64,000 nt of DNA from contig CATKHK010000015.1 in the NCBI GenBank assembly GCA_949751835.1, positions 124,001 through 188,000 of the forward strand, read 5' to 3'. Numbering within the stretch: position 1 is the stretch's first letter; each line of letters begins with the position of its first letter. Positions 1 to 9,692 of the stretch are shown here, one piece after another. The notes under the pieces were generated by a model that was given only the letters and a program-made list of their open reading frames with translations, made no database searches and was not told the origin of the DNA. The stretch comes from Blepharisma japonicum. Lineage: Eukaryota > Ciliophora > Heterotrichea > Heterotrichida > Blepharismidae. Both the position numbers and the translations under genes were made by a program.

Positions 1-57
1 CGGACTCCCCATCAGAAAAAGAATCAATCTGAATATTATTGTGAACAGTTAGCCTAG
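1..57 (+). CDS. 3' end of an unidentified gene (partial)
   Basis: An open frame enters from the left edge and ends at TAG (55-57), giving about 18 residues rich in Gln, Lys and polar residues. No family can be named from so little sequence. Its end would lie 137 nt from the convergent stop of the VPS9 gene, which fits the compact convergent spacing seen elsewhere in the window. It could equally be chance. Confidence 0.3.
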   Translation, partial: RTPHQKKNQSEYYCEQLA

Positions 58-194
58 GATTGCTGCTCCATCAAATTAGCGAAAAACGGCTGATACCCAT
101 TCTTGTGGGCAAGTTTTCTTCCTCAATAATCCGGTATGTTAAGATTTTCCTTCTACAGGAGAGAATAAAGGCAAATTTTATTATATTAGATTTA

Positions 195-1550
195 TTATCA
201 CACAATACGCTTACTAGGCGGCCCAAATACTCCATATGATGTATCTGGATGATTGATTTCTTCATCACTGTCTTCATCAATGCTTATTACTGCTATTGTG
301 TTCCTCATCCTTGATTTTTTCTTTCTTATCGGTTTTGGAGTCTCTTCTTCAACAGGTGGCTGTATACTTACAATTTGAGGTTTAGAAGAATCTTCAGCCA
401 TTTGGTGAATTGTCTGTAGCGCCGCCATCAGGTTGGTTAAATGATACCTTTGTTCACTTGAAGCTGCTGGACAAATTGAAAATTCAAGAATAAATGTCAA
501 ATTTGCATGAATGTAACGAGGCTGATATGATGCTAAAAAATAAGTTAAAAGTGGGAAATATTGATCAGCTGTAGTTTCCCAGCGCTCAGCTTTTGGATGA
601 TTTTTCAACAAAAGGAAATTTTTGCAGCATTTATCAATTGATCCTGCTAATTTTGTCAAAACTTCTCCTTTTTCTCATGGTGTTTTAAAATCATTTATTG
701 AATTCATTACTTCTAAGCTGTCATCAAACCTGCATCCTTGTAAATCAGTATCAAACCCAAAACTATCAATAGGCAGCTGCTTTAGTAATTTTTCTGAGTC
801 TTTTTTGAACTCTTGTTCTTTTTGTATATGAAATTCTATCATATGTCTAAAAAGTTTATCATAAATGTTATACAAAATATTGCTTTCTACCATCTCACAT
901 GCATATTGCAAAAGATTTTTATTATTGTCAATCCCCCTCAGCTGCTCAATTTTCAATACCAATGCTTTCATATCTTTAAGGCCTGTTTTTACTTTATCAT
1001 AGCAATCCTTCGCAAATTCTTTGAAAATGATATAAGAGTGGTTAAAATGCTGCACAAAGGCTTGGGAGTACATAAGAGCTGCTTCTGATCCTTCCACTGC
1101 GCATTCTAAGTATCCGATGTATTCTCTTGCTGAGTAAAATTTGTAAATCGGCTCAGGAGGAAGCATAGCTGATTTTTGTTCTGAGTCATCCAGTGGGGCG
1201 CTAACTAAAATTTGTTTATAAACTCTTCCATTATTGTCATGAGCATTTTCTTCTTTTATGATTTGTAAGGTAAACTTATTGGAGTAGCCTGTGTGGGATT
1301 TTATTTCTCCATTCTTTATTAATAGATTTTTCCCAGTCATCGTTTGGAAGAGATGCTCTACATAAGGAGATGGCTTTATCATATGATGCACTGATTAGAA
1401 TTTACTCACAAATCTTCGATCGATTTCTATCCCTACAATTGAGGAAGGTGATGGAATACATACAATATATTTCTTGCTTATCGCATGATCAAGAACATCT
1501 GAAAATTCTGACGTCAAAGCCTCTAGGAATTTGTTATCCTCCTCTGTCAT
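195..1550 (-). CDS. VPS9-domain protein, probable Rab5-family guanine nucleotide exchange factor
   Basis: A 446-residue protein after removing a 15-nt intron at 1391-1405. The C-terminal half matches the VPS9 fold: a TPWEKGEVLTKL segment (the Trp is TGA), a KCCKNFLL helix, then an ADQYFPLLTYFLAS core with the conserved Asp and Pro, and a YHLTNLMAALQTI helix, roughly residues 255-385. VPS9 domains catalyse GDP/GTP exchange on Rab5-type GTPases in early endocytosis. The N-terminal 250 residues are mostly helical with no second domain I can name. The tail is basic then acidic (KPIRKKKSR, DEDSDEE) and probably disordered. The start is the only ATG that keeps the spliced frame. The last codon before a tandem TAA TAA is TGA, so the protein may end with Trp. 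It diverges from the NDR kinase across 264 nt. Confidence 0.8.
1391..1405 (-). other. 15-nt intron in VPS9 gene
   Basis: GTAAATTCTAATCAG on the minus strand. Removing it rejoins the N-terminal exon to the rest of the VPS9 protein in frame; the unspliced frame hits TAA inside it. Position 10 is A. Confidence 0.85.
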
Positions 1551-1814
1551 AAATATTTTCCAGAATTTTAGTTAAAATGAAATAGAATTTTGTTTAGAAT
1601 TTTAATAAAAATTGCTTTATTCAGTTTGGAGTACTTAATTATCAATTTAATTATTAATAAAAAACTTTAAATTATTGTGAATAATATTTTCATTAAATAA
1701 AAACTATTCAGCAAAAAATCAAATAAAAAGACATTGCAAAACATTACGGAAAAATAAATAGCTCAAGGTTTAACTGCCAAATCCATATTTAAATTCATAT
1801 TAATTCAGATTCAA

Positions 1815-3344
1815 ATGGCAAGCCCACGACCCAATACACATAGAACCCCAGATCAGCGTGACCCAATCTCTAGCAATACTAGGGATAAGGCTCAAGCTGC
1901 TAAAGATTATATAGAGAAAAAATATTCTCGGCTTAGGAAAACAGAAGAATCAAGGAAAGAAGAATGGCAAGAACTCAACGTCAAAATGGCTGAATTGAAG
2001 CTTTCAAACACTGAACAGAATTTAATTCGCCAAGAAATCATGCATAAAGAAGCTGAAAAGCTTCGTATGGGTCGACAAAAAATAACAATTTACGATTTCG
2101 AGCCAATTTCTGTAATAGGGAAAGGCGCATTTGGAGAAGTCCGAGTTGTCAGAAACAAAAACACTGGCGAAATCCTCGCTATGAAGAAAATGAATAAATC
2201 CGAAATGGTCTACAAAAACCAAATCCAGCACATCCGAGCTGAGCGAGATGCTCTAGCTTCATCAAACAACCCCTGGATTGTGAGCCTCAAAAACTCCTTT
2301 CAAGATGACAAATACTTATACCTTGTCATGGAATATTTGCCAGGTGGAGACCTTATGAATTTACTTATAAAGAAAAATGTCCTCACAGAGCCTGAAGCTA
2401 GATTTTATATAGCAGAAACAATACTAGCTGTCGACTCGGTTCACAAGATAAATTATATACATAGAGATTTAAAGCCTGACAATATCCTGCTTGACTCCCG
2501 AGGACATGTAAAACTTTCTGATTTTGGTTTATCAAAACACGTAGAGTTATCAGGCGAAAATGTCCAAAAACTTGAAGACGACGATTTATATATAGAAAAA
2601 CTAGGAAAAAGAGCTGAGGCTAGAAGGAATAGGAAACTAGCCTATTCAACTGTTGGAACTCCTGACTACATAGCTCCTGAAGTATTTAGTAAAGAAGGCT
2701 ACTGTGAAGCTGTCGACTGGTGGTCTGTAGGTGTCATTTTATTTGAAATGCTTGCAGGATACCCTCCATTTTTCGCTGATAAGCCTGCAGATACGTGCCA
2801 TAAGATATTAGCTTGGAAAAAGCATTTTTCGATCCCAAGAGAAGCGAGGATTTCTCCTATTGCTTCTGATCTTATAAGGAAGCTTATATGTCAGCCTGAA
2901 GACCGCCTTGGAAATAGAGGGGTAGAAGAAATAAAATCCCATCCTTTTTTCAATGGGGTTAACTGGGAAAATATCAGGAATCTTGAAGCTCCAAATATCC
3001 CTGAGCTCAGCAGCGAAATCGATACCAGCAATTTTGACAAAATTGAAGAAAATGAGCCATTTTACCCACCTGAAAGCTCAAGAAAAAAGAAACAGAGAAA
3101 AGACGCGAATTTTATTGGATATACCTATAAGAGAGATATAGAAAACCAAAGGAATGGCTTAGTTACTGCTTTGGTTGAGCTTGATGCTATAAAAAAGACG
3201 ACTCAAAGACAAGTCTTGAAGTCTCCAAACAATGGGAGAGAAGTATTGAAATCGCCGAGTAACACTAGAGAAGTATTAAAGTCTCCTACAAATGTAAGAG
3301 ATATACTGAGATCGCCAGTTAATGCAAGAATTATAAAGAAATAA
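1815..3344 (+). CDS. NDR/STK38-type AGC serine/threonine kinase
   Basis: A 509-residue single exon. The N-terminal basic helical region (about 20-90) matches the MOB-binding NTR of NDR/LATS kinases. The kinase domain (about 94-385) has the GKGAFGEV loop, AMKKM lysine, HRDLKPDN, DFGLS and GTPDYIAPE. Between DFG and the activation threonine lies the long basic insert typical of NDR (GKRAEARRNRKLAYS). The AGC hydrophobic motif is present as NFIGYTYKR (about 432-440). NDR kinases act with MOB proteins in Hippo/MEN-like control of morphogenesis and cell division. An odd C-terminal tail carries four tandem ten-residue repeats with Ser-Pro sites. All Trp codons are TGG. The start follows an AT-rich leader containing tccatatttaaatt at 1782. 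Confidence 0.93.
   Translation: MASPRPNTHRTPDQRDPISSNTRDKAQAAKDYIEKKYSRLRKTEESRKEEWQELNVKMAELKLSNTEQNLIRQEIMHKEAEKLRMGRQKITIYDFEPISVIGKGAFGEVRVVRNKNTGEILAMKKMNKSEMVYKNQIQHIRAERDALASSNNPWIVSLKNSFQDDKYLYLVMEYLPGGDLMNLLIKKNVLTEPEARFYIAETILAVDSVHKINYIHRDLKPDNILLDSRGHVKLSDFGLSKHVELSGENVQKLEDDDLYIEKLGKRAEARRNRKLAYSTVGTPDYIAPEVFSKEGYCEAVDWWSVGVILFEMLAGYPPFFADKPADTCHKILAWKKHFSIPREARISPIASDLIRKLICQPEDRLGNRGVEEIKSHPFFNGVNWENIRNLEAPNIPELSSEIDTSNFDKIEENEPFYPPESSRKKKQRKDANFIGYTYKRDIENQRNGLVTALVELDAIKKTTQRQVLKSPNNGREVLKSPSNTREVLKSPTNVRDILRSPVNARIIKK
3211..3333 (+). repeat. Four tandem ~30-bp coding repeats in NDR kinase tail
   Basis: Four consecutive units encode variants of VLKSPxNxRE, the last being ILRSPVNARI. 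The units differ at synonymous and non-synonymous sites, so this is an older diverged repeat. Each unit places a Ser-Pro dipeptide next to a basic residue. Confidence 0.85.
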
Positions 3345-3405
3345 TACTGTTAATTTGAGTAAAGGAATATTTTTTTAAATAAAAATAATTTTTCAAAATA
3401 AACAC

Positions 3406-4866
3406 TTATGTTTTAGATAGGACAAAATCTCTAAATTCCTGCAAATCAATTTCTCCATCTCGATTTTGATCGATCTGATGGATGATTTCGTGCCATATCT
3501 CGTCATTGCTTTGATGGCCACCTTCTAGGACTTTTCTTAGCTCGTCTGCACAGATAGTCCCATTTCCATCCTTATCAAACATGGCGAAGGCTCCTTTTAA
3601 GTTATCTCGGGACATCACTTTTCTCTGATCTAGTGTCGCTTTTAGAAATTCTGTATAATTGATGTAATCATTATTTCCGCCACTTACTAAATTTAATATT
3701 TTCGTAATATCGTCTTCATTAAATTTTGATCCCATTGTGGTATTAAAGGCTTCAAGTAGCTCGCTTTTACACAGTTTTCCATCACCATTTTTATCTAAAC
3801 TTCTAAACACTTCTCTTAACACCCTTGTGTCCTTTAAAGTCATTAACTGGCTAGTTATATAAGTTTGAACTGCATCTTTTAACTTATTATTTGTGTGGTA
3901 ACTTGCCAAATTTTCGAGGACTTCAGTCACGATCTCTTGGCCTGGGAGGGAAGGATAGGCACGATTTGCAACTCAGGAATGGGAAATAGCTTCTTTCGCT
4001 TCCAATCGGCCTGAGGGAGGGCATAGCAATTTTAAGACGAAATCTTTGGACTCTGTTGACAGATGTGTCCAAGGCTCTTGGTTGTATCCGAAATCCATAT
4101 TTTCAAGGGAAGATAATGATTTCATGTTGTGTGGGGCATGGCCACATAGTAAAATATAAGCGATTATCCCACAGCTTCACATGTCACATGCTTCGTTGTA
4201 ATCTCCAGTTAAAGCTTCTGGGTCTGTGTAAATTAAGCTATCCTGATCTATAGCCATTTTGTAATTTTTTCGTGATAGGACTGAAGCTCCAAAATCAATG
4301 AGTTTTATATTAAAAATTTCATTTTTCTCTTCTAAAAGAATGTTTTCTGGCCTAATATCTCTATGAAATATCATATTGCTGTGAAGATAAGAAATTGCTG
4401 AAAGAAGCTGATACATTATGCGGGCTGCATGAATTTCGGTAAACATCTGACGTTTCGCGATTTCTTGGAATAATTCTCCACCGCTACAATATTCCATAAC
4501 AATATAAATGTGTCTATCATCATCAAAAAACTCATACATTTTTGCTATATTTGGATGATCTAAACTTTTGAATATATCAATTTCATTTTCATAACCAAAC
4601 ATCTGGTCTTGATACACAAGGAAATCTTTTTTCAATATTTTAACAGCTCTTTTAGTAGAAGTGTCTCGATGATAACAAATTTTAACCTCTGCATTGTTGC
4701 TTAATTTTAACCTTTGACCTAGGCGATAGACTTCTTGAAATTTTTGCTTATTTTCACTGACAAAAATCCCGGGGTCAACTTTAATTTCATTTACCACATT
4801 TATTCGTTGCCGGTCATCCACAAATGTGGACCCTAGCTTGGGTCGTTGAACTGCTGTACATCCCAT
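3406..4866 (-). CDS. Calcium-dependent protein kinase (CDPK) with eroded catalytic motifs
   Basis: A 486-residue intronless protein with N-terminal MGC, a classic N-myristoylation plus palmitoylation signal, so probably membrane-attached. The kinase domain (about 50-305) is followed by a junction helix and four EF-hands. EF1, EF3 and EF4 have canonical loops (DKNGDG, DKDGNG, DQNRDG); EF2 is degenerate (SGGNND). The kinase part is odd: the glycine loop is replaced by LGQRLKLSNNAEVK, the catalytic loop reads HRDIRPEN (Lys to Arg) and APE reads DPE. The VAIK-type Lys (AVKIL), HRD Asp and DFG remain. TGA encodes Trp in DMWSCG and HSW. CDPKs couple calcium to phosphorylation; this member may have weak or no activity. 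Confidence 0.88.
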
Positions 4867-5219
4867 TATTTTCTAATTCAATAAAATGTTTTTTATATTA
4901 ATTTTATTATATTGATTTTATATAGAAGTAAATAAAAAGCTAGCTAATTTAAAATTAATATATAACTTTAGGAGAATGATAAAAGTATGATTAAAATAAA
5001 GCTAAAAGGTTTGCAGATTATATTGAGTGTTTTTTAATTGAAAATAAAATTATATTAAGATTTAAAAATAAATTAATTTTACCATATAAATTTTTTTATT
5101 AAATTAATTATCTAATTTTCAGAGAAGAAAAATTGATCTTATTTATGTAATAATTTTCATAAAGTTAAAATTCATATCGTTCTTAGTGTTTCCATATTTC
5201 CTTATAATAAAAAGAGTGG
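4867..5219. promoter_or_regulatory. Divergent intergenic region, CDPK / RPL10A
   Basis: 353 nt of AT-rich sequence separating divergent start codons, so it should hold both promoters. On the RPL10A side tccatattt occurs at 5191, 29 nt before the ATG, as also seen before the NDR kinase and the homeodomain gene. No other structure recognised. Confidence 0.45.
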
Positions 5220-5867
5220 ATGTCAAAGCTTAACCAGGACCAGCTCAAGAAAGCAATCCATGAAATCAATGTCGACAAGAAGCAACGCAAGTTCACCGAG
5301 ACTATTGATTTACAGATTGGGCTTAAAGACTACGACCCTCAAAAGGATAAACGTTTTGCAGGCTCAATCAGACTCCCTCACATCCCAAGACCAAAGCTTC
5401 AAGCCATTGTTCTCGGAGATCAAGTTCACTGCGATCAGGCACAAGAACTTGGCCTCCCTTGGATTGATGCTGAAGGGCTTAAAAAGTTCAACAAGCAGCG
5501 CAAGCCAATGAAGAAGTTCTTCAAGCCATACGACATCCTCTTAGCCTCAGAATCCATCATCAAACAAATTCCAAAGCTCGTCGGGCCAAATCTTACTAAG
5601 ATCAACAAATTCCCAATCGCTGTCAGCCCAGCTGATAACTTGCAAGAGAAGATTAATGAAGCCAAAGGAACCATAAAATTCCAGCTTAAGAAGGTTTTGT
5701 GTTTGGGTGTTGCCGTCGGTCACATTGGGCTCTCTGAAGAAGAACAAAGACAGAACATCACATTGTCAATCAACTTCTTGGCAAGTCTTTTGAAGAAGAA
5801 CTGGAATAACATCAGGACTCTTAACATCAAGACGACCATGGGCAAGCCTCAAAGAATTTATGGTTAA
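5220..5867 (+). CDS. RPL10A: 60S ribosomal protein L10a (uL1)
   Basis: A 215-residue protein of normal L10a length, colinear with eukaryotic L10a from start to end: LQIGLKDYDPQKDKRF near the N-terminus, the central FKPYDILLASESIIKQIPK and KFPIAVSP segments, and the terminal TTMGKPQRIYG. uL1 forms the L1 stalk near the ribosomal E site and helps release deacylated tRNA. It is a single exon. Both visible Trp codons are TGG, and codon use is richer in C- and G-ending codons than in neighbours, as expected for a highly expressed gene. The ORF starts right after an AT-rich leader and ends at TAA. Confidence 0.97.
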   Translation: MSKLNQDQLKKAIHEINVDKKQRKFTETIDLQIGLKDYDPQKDKRFAGSIRLPHIPRPKLQAIVLGDQVHCDQAQELGLPWIDAEGLKKFNKQRKPMKKFFKPYDILLASESIIKQIPKLVGPNLTKINKFPIAVSPADNLQEKINEAKGTIKFQLKKVLCLGVAVGHIGLSEEEQRQNITLSINFLASLLKKNWNNIRTLNIKTTMGKPQRIYG

Positions 5868-6000
5868 GCTAAGCGCAGCAGCGCCCTTAATTTATACCAA
5901 TCTTGTATTGGAAGCTGTTTGTGCTTGCCTAGATAGAATAATTAGGCTTTTTGAGCCAATAGTCTTCTTTTCATATTTATAAGTCAGATGATAGATTTTA

Positions 6001-6792
6001 CTATTTATTATCTTTTATATGACTTTTTAATGTTTCAAAGCTTCCAAAAAACATCATACCTCCAACCATGGTCAGAGCCGTTCTGTATCTCCATCCTAGC
6101 CACAGTCCAGGCACTCCTCCTTTATTGTAAATTTTTTTGAGCGTCTGTGTCAATGTGAGGTATTCGCCTTTGCCTCCGTCTGTCACTAATTTAGTCTTAG
6201 CGAGATCTACCGGAGTTGTTAAAAACGCGGCAATTCCTCCTGCTATGGCTCCATTACGTAAATGCTGAAATACTGTAGGATCTTTTCCGCCATAATCTTT
6301 GCCATTAAGCCATTCATAAACAATCATTTGGATAATGTTAAAAGGGATATCACGATATATTGCAGTAGCTGTACCGATTCATAAGCCTTTAAAACCTTGA
6401 CATTGGAGGACTCTACTCAATGCTGATGATGTTTTAGTATGAATTCCTACCTGCATTTGCTGTTTTACGACATCAAACGGATTTCTCACAACTCCTGAGC
6501 AAGCACTGGCGACCATTGCAGAAATAGTATGAGAAAGCTGCAAAGAGACATACTGATTTAAATAGTTCTTAAGCATTGAGTAGCTTGTCCAGAACGCTGC
6601 TGCACAAGGAAAAGTGGCTGCCAGTGAGTAAGGAAGCCCTTTATATGCATTGGAAAGTTGGAACTTTAAGTTTGAGTTCGCTTGAAGTCTTATTTTTATT
6701 GAATCGAACGGGAATATGATGGTCTCGACTGCAGCTCCAGCAGTTCCTCCAGCTACCAGTGAGACATAAAGCGTTGATAACAAATCTGTCAT
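6001..6792 (-). CDS. Mitochondrial carrier, SAM carrier-like (SLC25A26 type)
   Basis: A 263-residue protein with the three repeats of the SLC25 family. Carrier signatures are visible as FPFDSIKIRLQ (repeat 1), NPFDVVKQQMQ (repeat 2) and TTPVDLAKTKLV (repeat 3), with the even-helix features GFKGLWIG and GLWLGWRYR after them. Sequence around each signature (LVAGGTAGAAVETIIFPFDS, REIPF-like YRDIPFNIIQ, GAIAGGIAAFLTTPVD) is closest to the mitochondrial S-adenosylmethionine carrier, which exchanges cytosolic SAM for mitochondrial SAH. Trp in GFKGLW is TGA. Stop is TAG. The substrate is inferred by likeness only. Confidence 0.85.
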
Positions 6793-7401
6793 ATTCTTTA
6801 ATTTATTTTAATCAGTACTCTTTTCAATGAAATAAAAAATGGATTCTGATAAATCCATTCATATTTATCACAATTTAAATGCAACAGATGACGAGGGTTT
6901 TCTTGTTGAAAAGAGTCAAATTTAAGCTTATGCAGAAGTTAAGACTTTAAAGAAGGTTCTGTTACTGATTGGTGTAGGGAAAGAATATGGAATCTTAAAG
7001 TGCTTAATTAGCTTATAAACGCAATTGGAAAGCTTATGGGAGTTGAGATTATCAGTAACGAAAATTTCAAACTGATCAGTATTTCAAATTAACATTTTAA
7101 TTTTTATTGAGTAAAAATGAGGAATTAAGGCAAATTATTTCAATGATTTTTGAAATTTTATAATCAATCTACTTAAATCAGCATATTTTACTGTTAAACA
7201 ATTAAAAAAATTGAATTAATTCTTTTCTCTTTTAAGACGAACAAGACTTTTTTTAATTTTTTATTGATTGTGTATTAATATCATTTCAATAGGGATTCTT
7301 TAGCAGAGCATTCATCTGCAAGCATTTTTATTTAGCTCTCTTAATTTTAGCTTTTTCCCATTTTAAATAAGATAAAACTTATTAATCATATGAATTTAAA
7401 A
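6793..7401. other. Intergenic, no confident gene
   Basis: 609 nt of AT-rich DNA between two minus-strand genes. A short plus-strand ORF starts with ATG at 6839 but stops after 28 codons, and the same frame reopens to 7114 with two further TAA. No 15-nt intron removes those stops, so I cannot support a gene; a decayed gene is possible. Confidence 0.4.
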
Positions 7402-8151
7402 TCATTCTCTCTTGTTGCTAAACTTCAAGGTCACCATATCTGCTAGAACTCTAGAAAATTCAAATCTTTGTTGTTTACAATATTTTATAACATTTAACCC
7501 TTTAATTTCTCTGTCTTTATCAATGGTTTGCCATAGATAAAAGCTTGCAATGGAGACTCCACAATGCCAAAGTCCATGATAAATTCTTAAGTAATCTTGA
7601 TTTTCATCTAATGCTTTAATAAAGCATATAACTGCTAAGCAAAGTATTAAGCCTCCTTTCACCATATACCCTTTATTAAATCTAGCTCTCCTATAAAACA
7701 GATTTTTGACTCCACAAATAAAAACAAATGTAAGAATAGGGGTAAATGTGTTTTTTAAGTACCATGGATGGTGAGCTTGCATTAGCATAGTTAAAAATAG
7801 CCCAGAGAAGCCTAAAAACAAGTCTAGGTCACAATAAGGGCGGGATGTATAAGTATTGCTATCCTTTTTTTGTAAATTGTCCATCCAGTAGATCATAAGA
7901 ACTATAAAGCACATGATGGAACCAATATTATCGAGCTTATGCCATTCCTGAGATTTTATATAAAATGAAGGCCACAATACACTGTCTAGTGAATGATAAA
8001 CAAAAGAGGTAAAGCAAGTGAATAGCCCCATGCAGAAAGGAAAATAAAGCTTCTTTTTATAGCAGACATATATTGCAGGAAGGCCAAAAAAATTTGTGAT
8101 TCCAGTAATAATCAACATTGCAAACTTTTCTCCATCCGAGCGATAAGCCAT
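7402..8151 (-). CDS. TMEM8/CREST-like multipass membrane protein
   Basis: A 249-residue protein with about seven hydrophobic segments. It has the residues that mark the CREST superfamily of putative membrane hydrolases (alkaline ceramidases, PAQR receptors, TMEM8): FVYHSLDS after the second helix, KLDN with an Asp in the third, and HGLWH near the last helix, so Ser, Asp and three His at the usual places. Overall order and length fit the TMEM8/DUF3522 branch (TMEM8, PGAP6, myomaker), some of which are phospholipase A2 enzymes for GPI anchors. No signal peptide or EGF part precedes the core. Substrate unknown. Trp codons here are TGG. Confidence 0.65.
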   Translation of the reverse strand: MAYRSDGEKFAMLIITGITNFFGLPAIYVCYKKKLYFPFCMGLFTCFTSFVYHSLDSVLWPSFYIKSQEWHKLDNIGSIMCFIVLMIYWMDNLQKKDSNTYTSRPYCDLDLFLGFSGLFLTMLMQAHHPWYLKNTFTPILTFVFICGVKNLFYRRARFNKGYMVKGGLILCLAVICFIKALDENQDYLRIYHGLWHCGVSIASFYLWQTIDKDREIKGLNVIKYCKQQRFEFSRVLADMVTLKFSNKRE

Positions 8152-8801
8152 GATTAAAAGTTATTATGATATTATTGATTTATGATTTATATGTTTAAAA
8201 AATCTAGGATTTTAATGGTCAAATAATTAAAATAGCTTCTAGATAAAGAATTGCTAATATTTAAATTACTTGTAACTAAATAAGATGGAAAGCATCTAGA
8301 ACATTTTTAGGGCACATCTCTATTTGGCTGAAATTAAAAAAATAATAGAAAATTCTATTGTAAATAGCTTGAACTAATAAAATTTTGATGAGTTTTGTTC
8401 TTCTGTAGAATATAAAATGCTAGTTTACTTATGTTTTGGATTTTCTCATTTACTCGCTTAATTTGCATTAAGCATAGAATGATTATTTTTGGATCTTTTT
8501 CTTATTGATAAGTGCTGATTATTTTGAGCTTCAGGATAAATTTGGCATTTTTGGCTACGAAGTCGCCTTTTATTGAAGAGCTAAGTCAAAAAAAAATTGC
8601 GTTTACAATCCAAATAATCCTTTAGATTTTTACTCATCAGAAGCTAGAATAATATAGCTGAAGCTAATTTCTATTATAAAAATATCAGCTTGTTTTAAGC
8701 CCTTCTAGCATACTATTTCGAAAATAATTTTTGTAGCTTTTCAGTGGACTTCTCTACTTTCAATTGTTTTCCCTATTAAATTATATTTTCAGCATAACTT
8801 T
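8152..8801. other. Intergenic, nothing recognised
   Basis: 650 nt, AT-rich, between the start of the TMEM8-like gene and the stop of PEX11 (both minus). All six frames are broken by TAA or TAG. No tRNA-like or repeat structure noticed. Confidence 0.45.
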
Positions 8802-9692
8802 TTATAAAATTAAATTATCGCTTAATTTCCTTCCTCTATGTTCATGTGCCGGTAAAGGAGCTCGACACTCTGCATTGATAGAATTATAAATTGATAAAGC
8901 TGTAGAAATAATTCCTAAAACTGCTGATAATCTAAGACTGATACCAGACGATCCAGGGAGTCCAAGCGATTGACAAGACATAAGCCCTCTCATTATATTT
9001 ATTGATAAATCAATAATCATAAATCTATATTCGGTTCTATAAGCTAGAAGGGAAAACAATAGATTTTTCAATTTACCTTCGTTTTTAAAAACTCTACAGG
9101 AATTTCCAAGGAAAATGCTTTTAATGCCTAATTGGATTAATTTGTTCTTCTTAGCCATAATATAAACAATTATGATCTGAATTATACACCTCAAAAGAGA
9201 TGAAATATCTTTTAATTTCCTTATGACTCTTCTGAAGTCATCTAAAGGAAACAGCTTGTTATCTAGGCACCAAATAACATTATCAAGGAAATAATAAACC
9301 ATACTTACAAAATGATACGAAATTTCTGAAATTTTGAGAATTGAAAATTTTGAATTATCGGACATGTGTTTCTCTATAGCAGTGATTTCATCAAAAAACA
9401 TAAAAGATTTCATTAGTTTCCTACCGTTTTTCATTGTCTTCTCAAATGAGTTTATATACAAAGTTTTTTTTTCTTTTAAGGAAAAATCAAATTCTGATTC
9501 CAAGAAACCATGTCTATAAAGAGAACTTGAAAACTGGAAAAGCGCAAAAATTTTTTCTTTTCCTTTCGATGTTTTGATTAAACCACAAAAAGTTTTGATG
9601 ATACCCATAATTTTCAATCCTATTGGGGCAAAATTAGAAGTTTGAACTCCACTATGGGTCTTGGAGTTTTGAACCTTATCGGCTTCGACCAT
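8802..9692 (-). CDS. Peroxisomal membrane protein PEX11 family
   Basis: A 296-residue protein with the PEX11 pattern: GKEKIFALFQFSSSLYRHG matches the amphipathic membrane-bending helix, followed by GRKLMKSFMFFDEITAIEKH, then FVSMVYYFLDNVIWCLDNK as the conserved YxxxDhxxWl segment, and a hydrophobic Gly/Ser-rich C-terminal segment (SLGLPGSSGISLRLSAVLG). PEX11 proteins elongate and help divide peroxisomes. The first 25 residues are not conserved and could include an alternative start. No TGA codon is needed and no intron is seen. Family assignment is by pattern, not by search. Confidence 0.7.
   Translation of the reverse strand: MVEADKVQNSKTHSGVQTSNFAPIGLKIMGIIKTFCGLIKTSKGKEKIFALFQFSSSLYRHGFLESEFDFSLKEKKTLYINSFEKTMKNGRKLMKSFMFFDEITAIEKHMSDNSKFSILKISEISYHFVSMVYYFLDNVIWCLDNKLFPLDDFRRVIRKLKDISSLLRCIIQIIIVYIMAKKNKLIQLGIKSIFLGNSCRVFKNEGKLKNLLFSLLAYRTEYRFMIIDLSINIMRGLMSCQSLGLPGSSGISLRLSAVLGIISTALSIYNSINAECRAPLPAHEHRGRKLSDNLIL

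Noticed and set aside
6839-7114. Possible plus-strand gene beginning ATG at 6839
   Set aside because: It stops after 28 codons and no GT...AG 15/16-nt intron removes the two internal TAA.
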